This document shows positions 1-8,424 of a stretch of DNA of 64,000 nucleotides, one piece after another. Source of the DNA: VRUE01 sp963703235 (GTDB taxonomy: Bacteria > Actinomycetota > Thermoleophilia > Solirubrobacterales > 70-9); the NCBI GenBank assembly GCA_963703235.1, contig OY969802.1, positions 2,294,001 through 2,358,000 of the forward strand. Reading direction: 5' to 3'. Below the pieces are notes generated by a model. That model had not been told where the DNA came from. It worked only from the letters and a program-made list of their open reading frames with translations, and ran no database searches. A program made the translations under genes and the position numbers. How positions within the stretch are numbered: position 1 is the stretch's first letter; each line of letters opens with the position of its first letter.

Positions 1-1075
1 TTCGCAGCGGCACCTTGGCGATCGTCCGCACTCCCGGGCCCGGCGGGATGCGGATGCAGCGCAGCGGCGAGATCACCCCGCGCCGCGCCGCCTGGGCGAG
101 GTCGAAGCGCGAGGTCTGGGTCGGGAAGAGGTCGGCGACGTGGCGGGCGATCAGCGCCCCGGTCGCGGTCATGCCGATGAAGACGGGCCCCGTCCAGGCG
201 CGGATGCAGGCGCTGGTTTTCTCGCCCAGCGCGGTGTGCGCCTCGTCGCAGATCACGATCGAGTAGGCGTCGGAGACTTTCTTGTGGTTGCGGACGAACC
301 ACTGGTAGGTCTCGACCGTGACCGGCCCTTCGGCGTCGTCGCGGTCGCCCAGCAGCGGCGGCCGCAGCCGCTCCTTGTAGCCGCGGTCGGAGATCTCGCC
401 GATGAACTGGTCGACCAGGTTGCGACGGTGGGTGAGGATGAGGACGCCACCGGTGCGGGTGGCGTCGATGAAGCCGACGGCGGCGACCGTCTTGCCGGCC
501 CCGGTCGCGTGCTCGAACCAGAAGCGGCGCTCGGCGCCGGGGTCCTCGGCCGCCTCGGCGACGATCTCCTCTTCGTCGTCTGCGACCGGCTCTTCCTCCC
601 AGTCCTGCGGCTCCTCGTCGGGCGCCAGCTCCTCGGGCTCCTCCTCGGCGTCGTCCGCGGCCTCCTCGCCGTCGGTGGACGAGGCGACCTCGGCCATCTC
701 GCTCGGCGCGGACCCGTTCTCGGCCGCCGTCTGCTGCTCGGCCATCAGCTCGGTCAGGGTTCCGGACAGCGCGTCGACCTGGTGCGGGTTGAGCTCGGCA
801 CCGTCGCGCAGCTTCGGCGGCTCGTCGGCCAGCAGCCGCTCCAGCCCGAGCAGGAGCGAGAAGTCGCGCCGCCACTGGATCGAGGGGTGCTCGGCGCCTT
901 CGTCGAGCTCCACCAGCGCTGCGTCGAGGGCACGCCGGCGCGCCGTCCCGGGGGCGAGCGCCTCGGGTCCCTCGCCGTCGAGCAGCAGCGGCTCGCGGGC
1001 AAAGTCCGACGCCCGCTCGATGTCGGCGCCTGAAGGAACTGCCGCCTTCGCGGCAACTTCGCTGGTCTTGGCCAT
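1..1075 (-). CDS. DEAD/DEAH-box superfamily II helicase, C-terminus cut by window edge
   Basis: The frame reads from an ATG at 1075 to the left edge without a stop, giving about 358 visible residues. It has the N-terminal helicase motifs in order: a motif-0-like NPHQVDAL near residue 95, Walker A (ATGAGKT) near 190, the Walker B/DEAH box (CDEAHTALG) near 273 and motif III (TAT) near 300. This is the ATPase half of an SF2 DNA/RNA helicase of the ResIII/type III restriction kind; the second RecA domain lies outside the window. Unusually, motif 0 and Walker A are separated by a long Glu/Asp-rich stretch (about residues 115-180) instead of the usual short linker. Function beyond NTP-driven nucleic-acid remodelling cannot be assigned. 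Confidence 0.85.
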   Translation of the reverse strand, partial: MAKTSEVAAKAAVPSGADIERASDFAREPLLLDGEGPEALAPGTARRRALDAALVELDEGAEHPSIQWRRDFSLLLGLERLLADEPPKLRDGAELNPHQVDALSGTLTELMAEQQTAAENGSAPSEMAEVASSTDGEEAADDAEEEPEELAPDEEPQDWEEEPVADDEEEIVAEAAEDPGAERRFWFEHATGAGKTVAAVGFIDATRTGGVLILTHRRNLVDQFIGEISDRGYKERLRPPLLGDRDDAEGPVTVETYQWFVRNHKKVSDAYSIVICDEAHTALGEKTSACIRAWTGPVFIGMTATGALIARHVADLFPTQTSRFDLAQAARRGVISPLRCIRIPPGPGVRTIAKVPLR

Positions 1076-1228
1076 GAGCCTGTCGGTTCTTTCCCGCGAC
1101 GACGCAGCGCGCGCCACCGGGAAGAGTTAACGAGGGTGCCGGGGGTAAAGGCGTTTCTCCATCCCCGGCGATCTCGGCGATCCGCATACGGCGAATCGGA
1201 ACATCCATATTGTAATCACCGAGTGCAG

Positions 1229-1864
1229 ATGAATGATTCCAATGCCCGCAGCGAGGGGTCGGTGCGCCTGTTCCGGGCCACTCGCCGGGCGTCCGCGATC
1301 CTGATTGTCGCGTCGCTGGCGGTATGGGGTTGTGGGTCTTCGGGGGGCGGCGATTACGGCGGCGCCCACCCGAACTACGACCGGGCACTGGCGGGCGCGC
1401 CGCCGCCGCTGGCGGGGCTGTACGACCAGGCGAACGAGCTGCTGCCCGGCGGCGTCGATGCCTACGAGCAGCGGATTGCGGCACTGCGCGGCTACCCAGT
1501 CGTCGTCAACCTCTGGGCCTCCTGGTGCGGTCCCTGTCGCTTCGAGTTCCCGCACTTCCAGCGGGCGGCCGCCCGCTACGGCAAGCGGGTCGCCTTCCTC
1601 GGCATCGACAAACAGGACGACGACGATGCGGCCGAGACCTTCTTGCGCGAAGAGCCGGTTCCCTACCCCAGCTACACCGACCCCGATGAGGAGATCGCCG
1701 AGAGCATCGACGACGGCGGCGCGAGCCGCGGCCTTCCGGCGACCGCTTTTTACGACCGTGACGGCGAGGTCGTCTACCTGAAGCTCGGCCAGTACGACGA
1801 CGAAGAGGAGCTGCGGGCAGACATCGAGCGCTACGCGCTCGGGCGCGGCGGGAAAAGCGGATAA
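1229..1864 (+). CDS. TlpA/ResA-like thioredoxin-fold lipoprotein
   Basis: A hydrophobic segment ends in a Cys (VWGC, a poor lipobox), followed by a Gly/Ser linker and a thioredoxin fold with the active-site motif WCGPC and a cis-Pro region (GLPATAF). This fits a membrane-anchored extracytoplasmic thiol-disulfide oxidoreductase of the TlpA/ResA/DsbE family, which reduces or isomerises disulfides in cytochrome or envelope maturation. ATG 1229 is chosen over the longer frame because it sits just before the signal sequence; GTG 1262, preceded by GAGGGG, is a good alternative. The next gene begins 8 bases downstream. No cytochrome-biogenesis genes are adjacent, so the exact partner is unknown. Confidence 0.8.
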   Translation: MNDSNARSEGSVRLFRATRRASAILIVASLAVWGCGSSGGGDYGGAHPNYDRALAGAPPPLAGLYDQANELLPGGVDAYEQRIAALRGYPVVVNLWASWCGPCRFEFPHFQRAAARYGKRVAFLGIDKQDDDDAAETFLREEPVPYPSYTDPDEEIAESIDDGGASRGLPATAFYDRDGEVVYLKLGQYDDEEELRADIERYALGRGGKSG

Positions 1865-1871
1865 TCGACCC

Positions 1872-2381
1872 GTGGACGTCTTCGTCGTCATCGCCCTGGT
1901 CGCGATCGTCGTCCTGCTCGCCGAGCTGTTGCTGCCGACCGGCGGCGCTCTGGCCGCGCTCGGGGCGCTGGGGCTGATCGCGGCCGGCGTCGTCGCGCTC
2001 ACCGTCGACTCCGACTCCAGCGCCAGCGACTGGGCTGGCCCGGGACTGATCACGCTCGGCGTGCTCTCGCTGATCAGCGCCTACGTGGTCGGCCGCAAAG
2101 TCCTCGCCGCCCACCGCGACGAGCCGGTCCGGACCGGCTCCGAGGAGCTGATCGGCGCCGCCGCCGAGGCGCGCACCGCGCTCGACCCGGAGGGGCAGGT
2201 GTGGGTGGAGGGAGCGCTCTGGCGGGCCCGGCTGGCCGGCGACGGAGGACCGCTGCGTCCGGGAGATAGAGTCACCGTCGAGTCGGTCGACGGCCTCACC
2301 CTGACGGTGCGGCCGGCGCCGGAGTCCGATGCCCCAGGTGGGGGACCCTCGGTTCGTCCCTCTGAGGAAGGAGCAGTCTGA
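1872..2381 (+). CDS. NfeD family membrane protein
   Basis: The GTG start gives 169 residues with two or three hydrophobic helices in the first 80 residues (VVLLAELLLPTGG, then GLIAAGVVAL and GLITLGVLSLI) and a C-terminal OB-like beta domain (GQVWVEGALWRARL, GDRVTVESVDGLTLTV). This is the short NfeD type without the serine-protease domain. NfeD proteins are encoded beside stomatin/flotillin-like proteins and work with them at membrane microdomains; here the stop codon overlaps the ATG of the slipin gene (TGATG), so the two are translationally coupled. Confidence 0.9.
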   Translation: MDVFVVIALVAIVVLLAELLLPTGGALAALGALGLIAAGVVALTVDSDSSASDWAGPGLITLGVLSLISAYVVGRKVLAAHRDEPVRTGSEELIGAAAEARTALDPEGQVWVEGALWRARLAGDGGPLRPGDRVTVESVDGLTLTVRPAPESDAPGGGPSVRPSEEGAV

Positions 2382-3166
2382 TGGAAGCAGCGCTCGTGGT
2401 CCTGGTCGTCCTCGCGATCTTCGTTTTGATCGTGCTCGGCTCCGCGGTGCGGGTGCTGCGCGAGTACGAACGCGGCGTCGTCTTCCGCCTCGGCCGCCTG
2501 ATCGCCACCAAGGGGCCCGGGCTGATCCTGCTGATCCCTCTGATCGACCGGATGGAACGGGTCGACCTGCGCACGGTGACCTTGAACATCCCGCCGCAGG
2601 AGGTGATCACCCGCGACAACGTCCCCTCCAGCGTCAACGCCGTCGCTTACTTCCGCGTCGTCGACGCCAACCGGTCGATCGTCGAGGTCGAGAACTTCCT
2701 CCTCGCCACGTCGCAGATCGCCCAGACGGCACTGCGCTCGGTCCTCGGCAAGGCAGAGCTCGACCAGCTGCTGGCCGAGCGCGAGCGGCTCAACGAAGAG
2801 CTGCAGAAGATCATCGACGAGTCGACCGAGCCCTGGGGGGTCAAGGTCACGGCGGTCGAGATCAAGGACGTCGAGATCCCGGAGCAGATGCAGAGGGCGA
2901 TGGCGCGCCAGGCCGAGGCCGAGCGCGAGCGGCGGGCCAAGATCATCAACTCCGAGGGCGAGTACCAGGCGGCGCAGAAGCTCACCGACGCCGCCGACAT
3001 CATCAGCACCAACCCGGCCTCCCTGCAGCTGCGCTACCTGCAGACCCTGCTGGAGATCGGCAGCAACCAGAACACGACGATCGTCTTCCCGCTGCCGATG
3101 GACGTGCTGGAGCCATTCATTGAGGGCGCCGGGAGAAATCATCGCCGTCCGGATAAGGCCGAGTGA
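2381..3166 (+). CDS. Slipin (SPFH/Band 7 stomatin-like protein)
   Basis: 261 residues: an N-terminal membrane segment (about 1-25), then a prohibitin-homology domain with stomatin hallmarks (REYERGVVFRLGR, GPGLILLIPLID, PPQEVITRDN, AMARQAEAERERRAKII) and a C-terminal coiled coil ending in an oligomerisation tail (ASLQLRYLQTL). Such proteins form membrane-bound oligomeric rings or cages and are paired with NfeD, which is exactly the upstream overlapping gene. Start is fixed by the TGATG overlap. Confidence 0.93.
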   Translation: MEAALVVLVVLAIFVLIVLGSAVRVLREYERGVVFRLGRLIATKGPGLILLIPLIDRMERVDLRTVTLNIPPQEVITRDNVPSSVNAVAYFRVVDANRSIVEVENFLLATSQIAQTALRSVLGKAELDQLLAERERLNEELQKIIDESTEPWGVKVTAVEIKDVEIPEQMQRAMARQAEAERERRAKIINSEGEYQAAQKLTDAADIISTNPASLQLRYLQTLLEIGSNQNTTIVFPLPMDVLEPFIEGAGRNHRRPDKAE

Positions 3167-3198
3167 CGCTGCGCGGATACGGCCCCTCCCCGGTGTCC

Positions 3199-3217
3199 CG
3201 CGTAGCGCCGCTACGCG
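3199..3217 (+). terminator. Hairpin after the NfeD-slipin operon
   Basis: Seven-base arms (CGCGTAG/CTACGCG) around a 5-base loop, 32 bases past the slipin stop. There is no T-run, as in many high-GC terminators, so termination is inferred from position and structure. Confidence 0.45.
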
Positions 3218-3305
3218 AGAACCGTGTCGTGTCCGTCCCGCTTGGTCATCGACCTTCCCGACCGGGCGCTGATTTCCCCCGGCGCCCTCGCGAACCCTTT
3301 AGCGG

Positions 3306-4376
3306 TTGAACCCTCCGCAAATTCGCATCGACCAGCTGACCGGGCTGCAGACGATCCTTGCTCCGGGACGCGCGGACCGCCCGGAGGGGTTCAAGCGGCC
3401 GGCCAGCGAGCAGAAGGGAGCCGAGAACTGCCCCTTCTGCGAGGGGCGGGAGGAGCGGACGCCGCCCGAGGTCTACGCCGCGCGCCCTGGCGGCGGCGCC
3501 GCCGACACGCCGGGCTGGACGAGTCGCGTCGTGCCGAACCTCTATCCCGCCCTGGCCGAGCCCGGCGACAGCGCCGCCGGCGAGACGAGCGATCGTCCTT
3601 CGCCGGTTGCGAGCGAAGCCGGCTCGTTTGCCAGCGCCGCCGACCCGCTGCTTGCCTCGCGGCGTGCCGGCGAACCCGATCTCTTCGCCTCGCGACCGGC
3701 GACCGGCGGCCACGAGGTGATCGTCAACGCCCCCGAGCACGTCACCGCGATGGCCGAGCTGAGCGAGGAGCGGTTCGCCGCCGCGATCGCGACCTGGCGC
3801 GAGCGGCTGCGCGCCCACTCCAACGCCGCCTACGCCCAGCTCGTCGTCAACGAGGGAGCCGGCGCCGGCGCCTCGCTGCCGCACACCCACGCTCAGCTCT
3901 ACGCACTGGCTTTCGTGCCGGCGCTGGTGGCGCGGGAGCGGGAGCGGGCCGGCGCCTACGCCGAACGCACCGCGGGCGGCGACCTGCTCGGCGACGTCCT
4001 GGTCGAGGAGGTGCGTCGCCGCGAGCGCCTCGTCGCGATCGACGACGACGCGGCGCTGATCTGCCCCTGGGCCTCGCGCTCGCCCTACGAGCTGCGGGTC
4101 GTGCCGCGCCGCGAGGCGGCGCGCTTCGAGGACGACGACGCCGGCGCCGCGATGCTGCACACGGCGCTGCGCCTGCTGGCGGAGCGCTTCGACGGCTCGC
4201 CCGAGCTGAACCTCTGGGTCCGCACCGCACCGCGCGGCACCGAGCAGTTCCGCTGGCACGTCGACATCGCCCCCCGCCTCACGACCAAGGCCGGCTTCGA
4301 GTTCGGCACCGGCGTCGACATCGACGTCTACCCACCGGAGCGGGCGGCCGCCGACCTGCGCGACGCTGCCCCGTAG
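3306..4376 (+). CDS. Galactose-1-phosphate uridylyltransferase-like HIT-superfamily protein
   Basis: 356 residues from a TTG start. An N-terminal zinc-type motif (CPFCEG near residue 41) and the histidine-triad catalytic signature (LPHTHAQL, about residue 190) match the GalT branch of the HIT superfamily, which transfers nucleotidyl groups between sugar-phosphates through a covalent His intermediate. The C-terminal half also resembles GalT (LNLWVRTAPRG, FRWHVDIAPR). A low-complexity Ala/Ser/Asp insert near residues 85-130 is not typical of GalT. No Leloir genes (galK, galE) are adjacent, so the substrate may be another sugar-1-phosphate. Confidence 0.75.
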   Translation: MNPPQIRIDQLTGLQTILAPGRADRPEGFKRPASEQKGAENCPFCEGREERTPPEVYAARPGGGAADTPGWTSRVVPNLYPALAEPGDSAAGETSDRPSPVASEAGSFASAADPLLASRRAGEPDLFASRPATGGHEVIVNAPEHVTAMAELSEERFAAAIATWRERLRAHSNAAYAQLVVNEGAGAGASLPHTHAQLYALAFVPALVARERERAGAYAERTAGGDLLGDVLVEEVRRRERLVAIDDDAALICPWASRSPYELRVVPRREAARFEDDDAGAAMLHTALRLLAERFDGSPELNLWVRTAPRGTEQFRWHVDIAPRLTTKAGFEFGTGVDIDVYPPERAAADLRDAAP

Positions 4377-4392
4377 CGCTTTCCTAAGTGGG

Positions 4393-4422
4393 TTGACAGG
4401 GGCTTAGCGATCAGCATAGGCT
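4393..4422 (+). promoter_or_regulatory. Sigma-70 type promoter for the membrane protein at 4432
   Basis: A perfect TTGACA (4393-4398) is followed after 18 bases by TAGGCT (4417-4422). The expected transcription start falls within about 3 bases of the ATG at 4432, suggesting a leaderless mRNA. Confidence 0.5.
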
Positions 4423-4431
4423 GCGCAATCG

Positions 4432-5562
4432 ATGGGAGTCGAAGCGCCCGAAGAGGCCCACGAGCAGCTGGAGATGAAAGTGTGCCGGGTCCGCGAGGCG
4501 GCGATCAGGATGCTCGCCCACCTCGTCAAACTTGGGCAAGCGGTGGAGGCCGCTGCCGCGGTGAAGGACCAGACAGCGCGCGAAGCGGCCCTCCGCGCCG
4601 CGGTCGAACGGTTCCAGGCAGCCCTCAACACGAAGGAACTGGCAGACCAGCGGGACGCGCTGAAAAAGCTGCTCGAAGCCGAGCCCGGGCTCTGCGAGTA
4701 CGGCAAGGACGCCTGGGCTGTCGCCGACGGGCTGCCGGACCTGCAGAACAGCTGGCCCAAGGCGGAAACCGCTCCCAACGCGGCGGCGGTGACAGTTGCC
4801 GTCAAATCGTCGAGCAAGGCGCTCGACGAATTGATCTTCCACTGCAGCATGGTCACGATGCCGAGGGAAGTGAAGCGGGAGCTGGACGCCCTGCGGGTGG
4901 GTAAGCCACTCGACTTCCACCAGACGTTCGCGGCGCAGCTGCCGAGTGCGGAGCACCGCAATCAGCTCCTCCAGCGGCTGAAATACTCGCAGATCTGCGG
5001 CTGGGTCGACACGGCGAGCGGGCTCATCTACAGGCTCCCGCAGAGCGGTGCGGCCCGCCTCTTCACTTGCTTGGCCCCGTTCCTCGTTGCGCTCTTGGCC
5101 GGCGCCGGCCTCTGGGGATTCGGCTTTATAGACATGCCGAGCGAGTGGGAGGGGCTGGAGAACGGCGGGCAGCTGCTGGGCGCCTACGGGCTCGTCCTCG
5201 CCGGCGCCGTCTTCCATCTCCTGGTCGAGAACATCAAGCAGGAGCAGATCCGCTCGGTGCCGATCGGCGCCATCAGCGACGGCATCTACTGGCTCAACCT
5301 GCGCTGGCTGGGACTGTCGCTGACCGTCTTCTGGGTCCTGGTCGTCACCATCGGCCTGCGGCTCTCGGGCAGCGGCTCGGGGGGAAGCGACCTCGCCCTC
5401 TACTTCTTCGCCGGATACAGCCTTGACAGCGTCGCCGGCCTCGTCCTGACCCGTTTCGCCGGCAGCTCCGGCGGGGCGGTGGAACGGCTCGAGGAGAGCT
5501 TGGCCCCGGTCAAAGACAGCAGCGCGGGCCAGCAGCCTGCCGCCGCCCCGGCCGTCCCCTAA
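4432..5562 (+). CDS. Hypothetical four-helix membrane protein with cytoplasmic helical domain
   Basis: 376 residues with no family I recognise. The first 200 residues are charged and helical (Ala/Glu/Lys-rich, coiled-coil-like, for example EALRAAVERFQAALN). The second half has about four membrane segments: residues ~210-232, ~248-266, ~293-313 and ~322-340. The tail is Ala/Pro-rich. It stands alone, with its own consensus promoter, between galT-like and a second unknown gene. A sensory or scaffold role is possible but nothing catalytic is visible. Confidence 0.75.
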   Translation: MGVEAPEEAHEQLEMKVCRVREAAIRMLAHLVKLGQAVEAAAAVKDQTAREAALRAAVERFQAALNTKELADQRDALKKLLEAEPGLCEYGKDAWAVADGLPDLQNSWPKAETAPNAAAVTVAVKSSSKALDELIFHCSMVTMPREVKRELDALRVGKPLDFHQTFAAQLPSAEHRNQLLQRLKYSQICGWVDTASGLIYRLPQSGAARLFTCLAPFLVALLAGAGLWGFGFIDMPSEWEGLENGGQLLGAYGLVLAGAVFHLLVENIKQEQIRSVPIGAISDGIYWLNLRWLGLSLTVFWVLVVTIGLRLSGSGSGGSDLALYFFAGYSLDSVAGLVLTRFAGSSGGAVERLEESLAPVKDSSAGQQPAAAPAVP

Positions 5563-5596
5563 GACGCTGGCGTCACTGCACGGTAGGGTCGCGGCG

Positions 5597-6223
5597 GTGG
5601 CGCCCGACCCGCGGCCGATTCCCCGCTTCATCGCCGACTCGACCCAGGAGGGGATTCCGCACGGGCGCTTCGCCGAGCGGTTGGCCAGTGAGTTCCAGGC
5701 CGCCTGCAACTCGATCGAGGACCTGCCCGCCGGGGTTGAGGCGCCGGCCGAGATCGAGTGGTTCCCCGAGCGCGCCTGGGGCGGCCGTGTCTGGGTCCCG
5801 TGCACCGCGCGGGCCGAGGGATCGGAGGGAACGCTGGAGCTGTTCGGACACGTCTCCTACCTGCAACCCGAGGGGGGCGAGCCGGGGGACTTCGGCGCCA
5901 AGGCCGACTTCACCGACGTCCTCGCCGAGGACAACCCGGACTGGCGGATCGACCTCAACGACGAGGTGATCGGCCGCTGGCGCGGCGAGAACGGCCGCGC
6001 CGGCGCCGTGACGCTGGTCTGGGGACGGCCGCTGGTGCGCGGCGCGGTCGCCGCCACCGCCGAGCTGGAGGCGCAGACCGTCGATCAGGAGGCGATCTCC
6101 AACGAACGCTTCACCCTGATCGCCCTCGACGCGCTGGAGGGCTACGGCGACGACGTCTTCCTCGAGGTGACGCTCTGGAGCGCCCGCGCCCAGCCGCTGG
6201 CCTCGGAGAGCCTCTACGCGTAG
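5597..6223 (+). CDS. Conserved-looking hypothetical soluble protein
   Basis: 208 residues from a GTG start 35 bases after the membrane protein, same strand, probably co-transcribed. No signal peptide or membrane segment. The sequence is acidic and beta-rich (IEWFPERAWGGRVWVPCTAR, GTLELFGHVSYL, TLVWGRPLVRGAV). Codon use matches the neighbours, supporting a real gene. I cannot name a family. Confidence 0.7.
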   Translation: MAPDPRPIPRFIADSTQEGIPHGRFAERLASEFQAACNSIEDLPAGVEAPAEIEWFPERAWGGRVWVPCTARAEGSEGTLELFGHVSYLQPEGGEPGDFGAKADFTDVLAEDNPDWRIDLNDEVIGRWRGENGRAGAVTLVWGRPLVRGAVAATAELEAQTVDQEAISNERFTLIALDALEGYGDDVFLEVTLWSARAQPLASESLYA

Positions 6224-6240
6224 AACCGGTGAGTTTGTGG

Positions 6241-6263
6241 TTTCCCGCGGTATGCGCGGGAAA
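6241..6263. terminator. Bidirectional hairpin between convergent genes
   Basis: Perfect 9-base arms (TTTCCCGCG/CGCGGGAAA) with a 5-base loop. It sits in the 48-base gap between two converging genes and carries T and A runs at its edges, so it can serve both strands. Confidence 0.65.
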
Positions 6264-6271
6264 AGACGAAG

Positions 6272-7045
6272 TCAGCGGGCGGCCGCGGCTAGCGCCGTCA
6301 TCGCCTCGACGCTGGCGCTGGCCAGGCCCCTGACTACGACGGTGTCGAGGGCCCCGTAGGCGGACAGCGCCTCTTGCGCCGTGCCGGCGTCGGGGGCCGC
6401 CACCCCGACGGTGCCCTCGGGCTCGCCGAGGCGGGCGAAGTGGTTGCGGTAGCCGTCGTGGAGGTCGCGGTAGAAGGACTCCTCCTTGGCGAGGCGGGCG
6501 GCGGCGTCCGCGTCGACGGCGGTGCGGACGTAGCCGAAGACCGGTGGGGTTACGCGACCGGCCGCGCGCGCCCCCTCCTCGACCCGCTGGCGGGCGCCGG
6601 CCGCGAACTCCGGCGTCATCCAGTTGAAGAAGGCGCCGTCGAACTCGGCCCCGGCCAGCGCGCACATCTTCGGGCCCATCGCGGCGAGGACGAGGCGGAT
6701 GCCAGGCAGGCTCTCGCGCAGCTCCGAGAGCGACTCGCGCATCCGCGTCAGCGGCTTCTCGGAGAAGCCGGCGCCGACCCCGAGCCAGAGCCGTCCGGGG
6801 TCGAGCCCGAGCCGCTCCAGGTCGGCGGCGATCTGCGCCGGCGGCGTGCGGTCGAGGGCGATCACGGCGACGCCGAGGTCGAGCCCGGGTGCCGCGGCGG
6901 CGAACTCGGCCAGCGTCTCCAGCCCTTTCGCGCCCGGGTGGTCGTTGGACCAGATCGAGTCGTAGCCCAGCTCGGCGCAGCGCGCCGCCAGCGGTTGCGC
7001 CACCTCGGGATCGAGACCGGCTGCTACCCCGAAGCCCCGGGTCAA
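6272..7045 (-). CDS. LLM-class F420-dependent oxidoreductase
   Basis: 257 residues of a luciferase-like TIM barrel: GYDSIWSNDHPG near the N-terminus, LGVAVIALDRTPPAQIAADLERL, and the family hallmark GRLWLGVGAGFSEKP. Proteins of this type use cofactor F420 (or FMN) for hydride transfer to unknown substrates and are very numerous in actinobacteria. TTG 7045 is chosen because a strong GGAGGAG site lies about 8 bases upstream inside the end of the methyltransferase gene and because it overlaps that gene's stop. At about 257 residues it is shorter than many members (about 300), so part of the C-terminal barrel may be reduced. Confidence 0.85.
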   Translation of the reverse strand: MTRGFGVAAGLDPEVAQPLAARCAELGYDSIWSNDHPGAKGLETLAEFAAAAPGLDLGVAVIALDRTPPAQIAADLERLGLDPGRLWLGVGAGFSEKPLTRMRESLSELRESLPGIRLVLAAMGPKMCALAGAEFDGAFFNWMTPEFAAGARQRVEEGARAAGRVTPPVFGYVRTAVDADAAARLAKEESFYRDLHDGYRNHFARLGEPEGTVGVAAPDAGTAQEALSAYGALDTVVVRGLASASVEAMTALAAAAR

Positions 7046-8421
7046 GCGCTGGCTCCTCCGCTGGCGCGTCCGGAAGCGGCTTTCTCGAACAAGGCCACGC
7101 ACTCGATGTGGGGGGTCTGGGGGAACATGTCGACCGGCCTCACGCGGCGCAGCGTATAGCCGGCCTCGACCAGCTGGGCGGCGTTCGGAGCCAGCGTCGT
7201 CGGGTTGCAGGAGACGTAGACGATCCGCTTCGCCTCGCACTCCAGCACGCGGCGGACGATCTTCTGCGAGAGGCCGGCGCGGGGCGGGTCGATGACGACC
7301 ACGTCGGCCTTGCCCACCTGCTCCAGCAGCGGTCGCAGGCCGGTGCGGGCGCTGCCGGCGAGGAAGCGGGCGTTGGCGATCCCGTTGCGCTCGGCGTTGC
7401 GCTCGGCGTCGGCGATCGCCTCGGGGACGATCTCGATGCCCCAGACCTCGCCGGCCCGCCGCGCCATCGTCAGCCCGATCGTGCCGATCCCGCAGTAGAG
7501 GTCGAAGAGGCGCTCGCCGCCGCTGAGGCCGGCGTACTCCGCCGCGACCGCGTAGAGCCGCTCCGCCATCTCGGTGTTGGTCTGGAAGAAGGCGGCGTGC
7601 GACATCTCGAATCGCAGCCCGCACAGCTCCTCGGCCAGCCGCTCCTCGCCGAGCACGCCTGTCGGTCCCTCGCTGCCGCCGGAGTCGTCCTCGACGATCG
7701 TGTGCAGGTCGACGGGCGGTTTCGGGAAGCGCGCCGGCGCGGTGACGAGCCGGGTCTGCAGCTGGCCGGTGCGCCGGCCCTCGCGCACGACGAGGTTGCG
7801 CAGGACGCCGCTGCCGGCGCGACGGTCGAAGGGGGCGACCGATTCGCGCCGCGCCCAGTCGCGCACCTCGTTGCGTGCCGCGTTGCCGCGCTCGGAGGCG
7901 AGCAGGCAGTCCTCGACGCCGACGATCAGGTCCCAGCGGCCGCGCGCGTGGAAGCCGAGGACCGTCTCGCCCTCGCGCTCGCCGAAGGAGTATTCGAGCT
8001 TGTTGCGATAGCGCCACTGCTCCAGGGCCGGCTCGATCGGCTCCAGCTCGAACCCCTCCAGCTCGCCGATCCGCCGCAGCGCCTCGTCGACCTGCTGCCG
8101 CTTGTGGACGAGCTGCTGCTCGTAGGCGAGCCCCTGCCAGGGCGCGCCGGGGCACGGCTCGCCTTGGTGTGTGCAGCGGTCGGGGACGCGGTCGGCGCCG
8201 GGGCGCAGCAGCTCGACCGTCCGCGCCTCGGCGAAGCTGCGCTTCGGCTTGGTCACCTCGGCCCGCACCCGGTCGCCCGGCAGGCCGCCGGCGACGAAGA
8301 CGACGTAGCCGTCGGCGCGGGCGACGCCGCGGCCGCCGAAGGCGAGCGAGTCGATCTCGAGCTCGAGCTGCTCGCCCCGCTTCAGCCGTCGCGCCGCCGT
8401 CTCGCCGGTGGCCTGGGCCAC
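7042..8421 (-). CDS. TrmA/RlmD-type (uracil-5)-methyltransferase
   Basis: 459 residues: a TRAM RNA-binding domain (about 12-70, SLAFGGRGVARADGYVVFV), a central domain, then a Rossmann SAM-methyltransferase domain with motif I LFDLYCGIGTIGL, a DPPRAGL motif and the catalytic Cys in YVSCNPTT. The family methylates C5 of uridine in 23S rRNA or tRNA. The iron-sulfur cysteines of E. coli RlmD are only partly recognisable (CTHQGEPCPG), so the exact target base is not assigned. It overlaps the F420 oxidoreductase downstream and follows the H1-like gene by 3 bases. Confidence 0.92.
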   Translation of the reverse strand: MAQATGETAARRLKRGEQLELEIDSLAFGGRGVARADGYVVFVAGGLPGDRVRAEVTKPKRSFAEARTVELLRPGADRVPDRCTHQGEPCPGAPWQGLAYEQQLVHKRQQVDEALRRIGELEGFELEPIEPALEQWRYRNKLEYSFGEREGETVLGFHARGRWDLIVGVEDCLLASERGNAARNEVRDWARRESVAPFDRRAGSGVLRNLVVREGRRTGQLQTRLVTAPARFPKPPVDLHTIVEDDSGGSEGPTGVLGEERLAEELCGLRFEMSHAAFFQTNTEMAERLYAVAAEYAGLSGGERLFDLYCGIGTIGLTMARRAGEVWGIEIVPEAIADAERNAERNGIANARFLAGSARTGLRPLLEQVGKADVVVIDPPRAGLSQKIVRRVLECEAKRIVYVSCNPTTLAPNAAQLVEAGYTLRRVRPVDMFPQTPHIECVALFEKAASGRASGGASA

Positions 8422-8424
8422 GGC

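Noticed and set aside
140..1130. Long plus-strand frames opposite the helicase
   Set aside because: The minus-strand frame has all helicase motifs; the plus frames have no recognisable protein and are GC-driven shadows.
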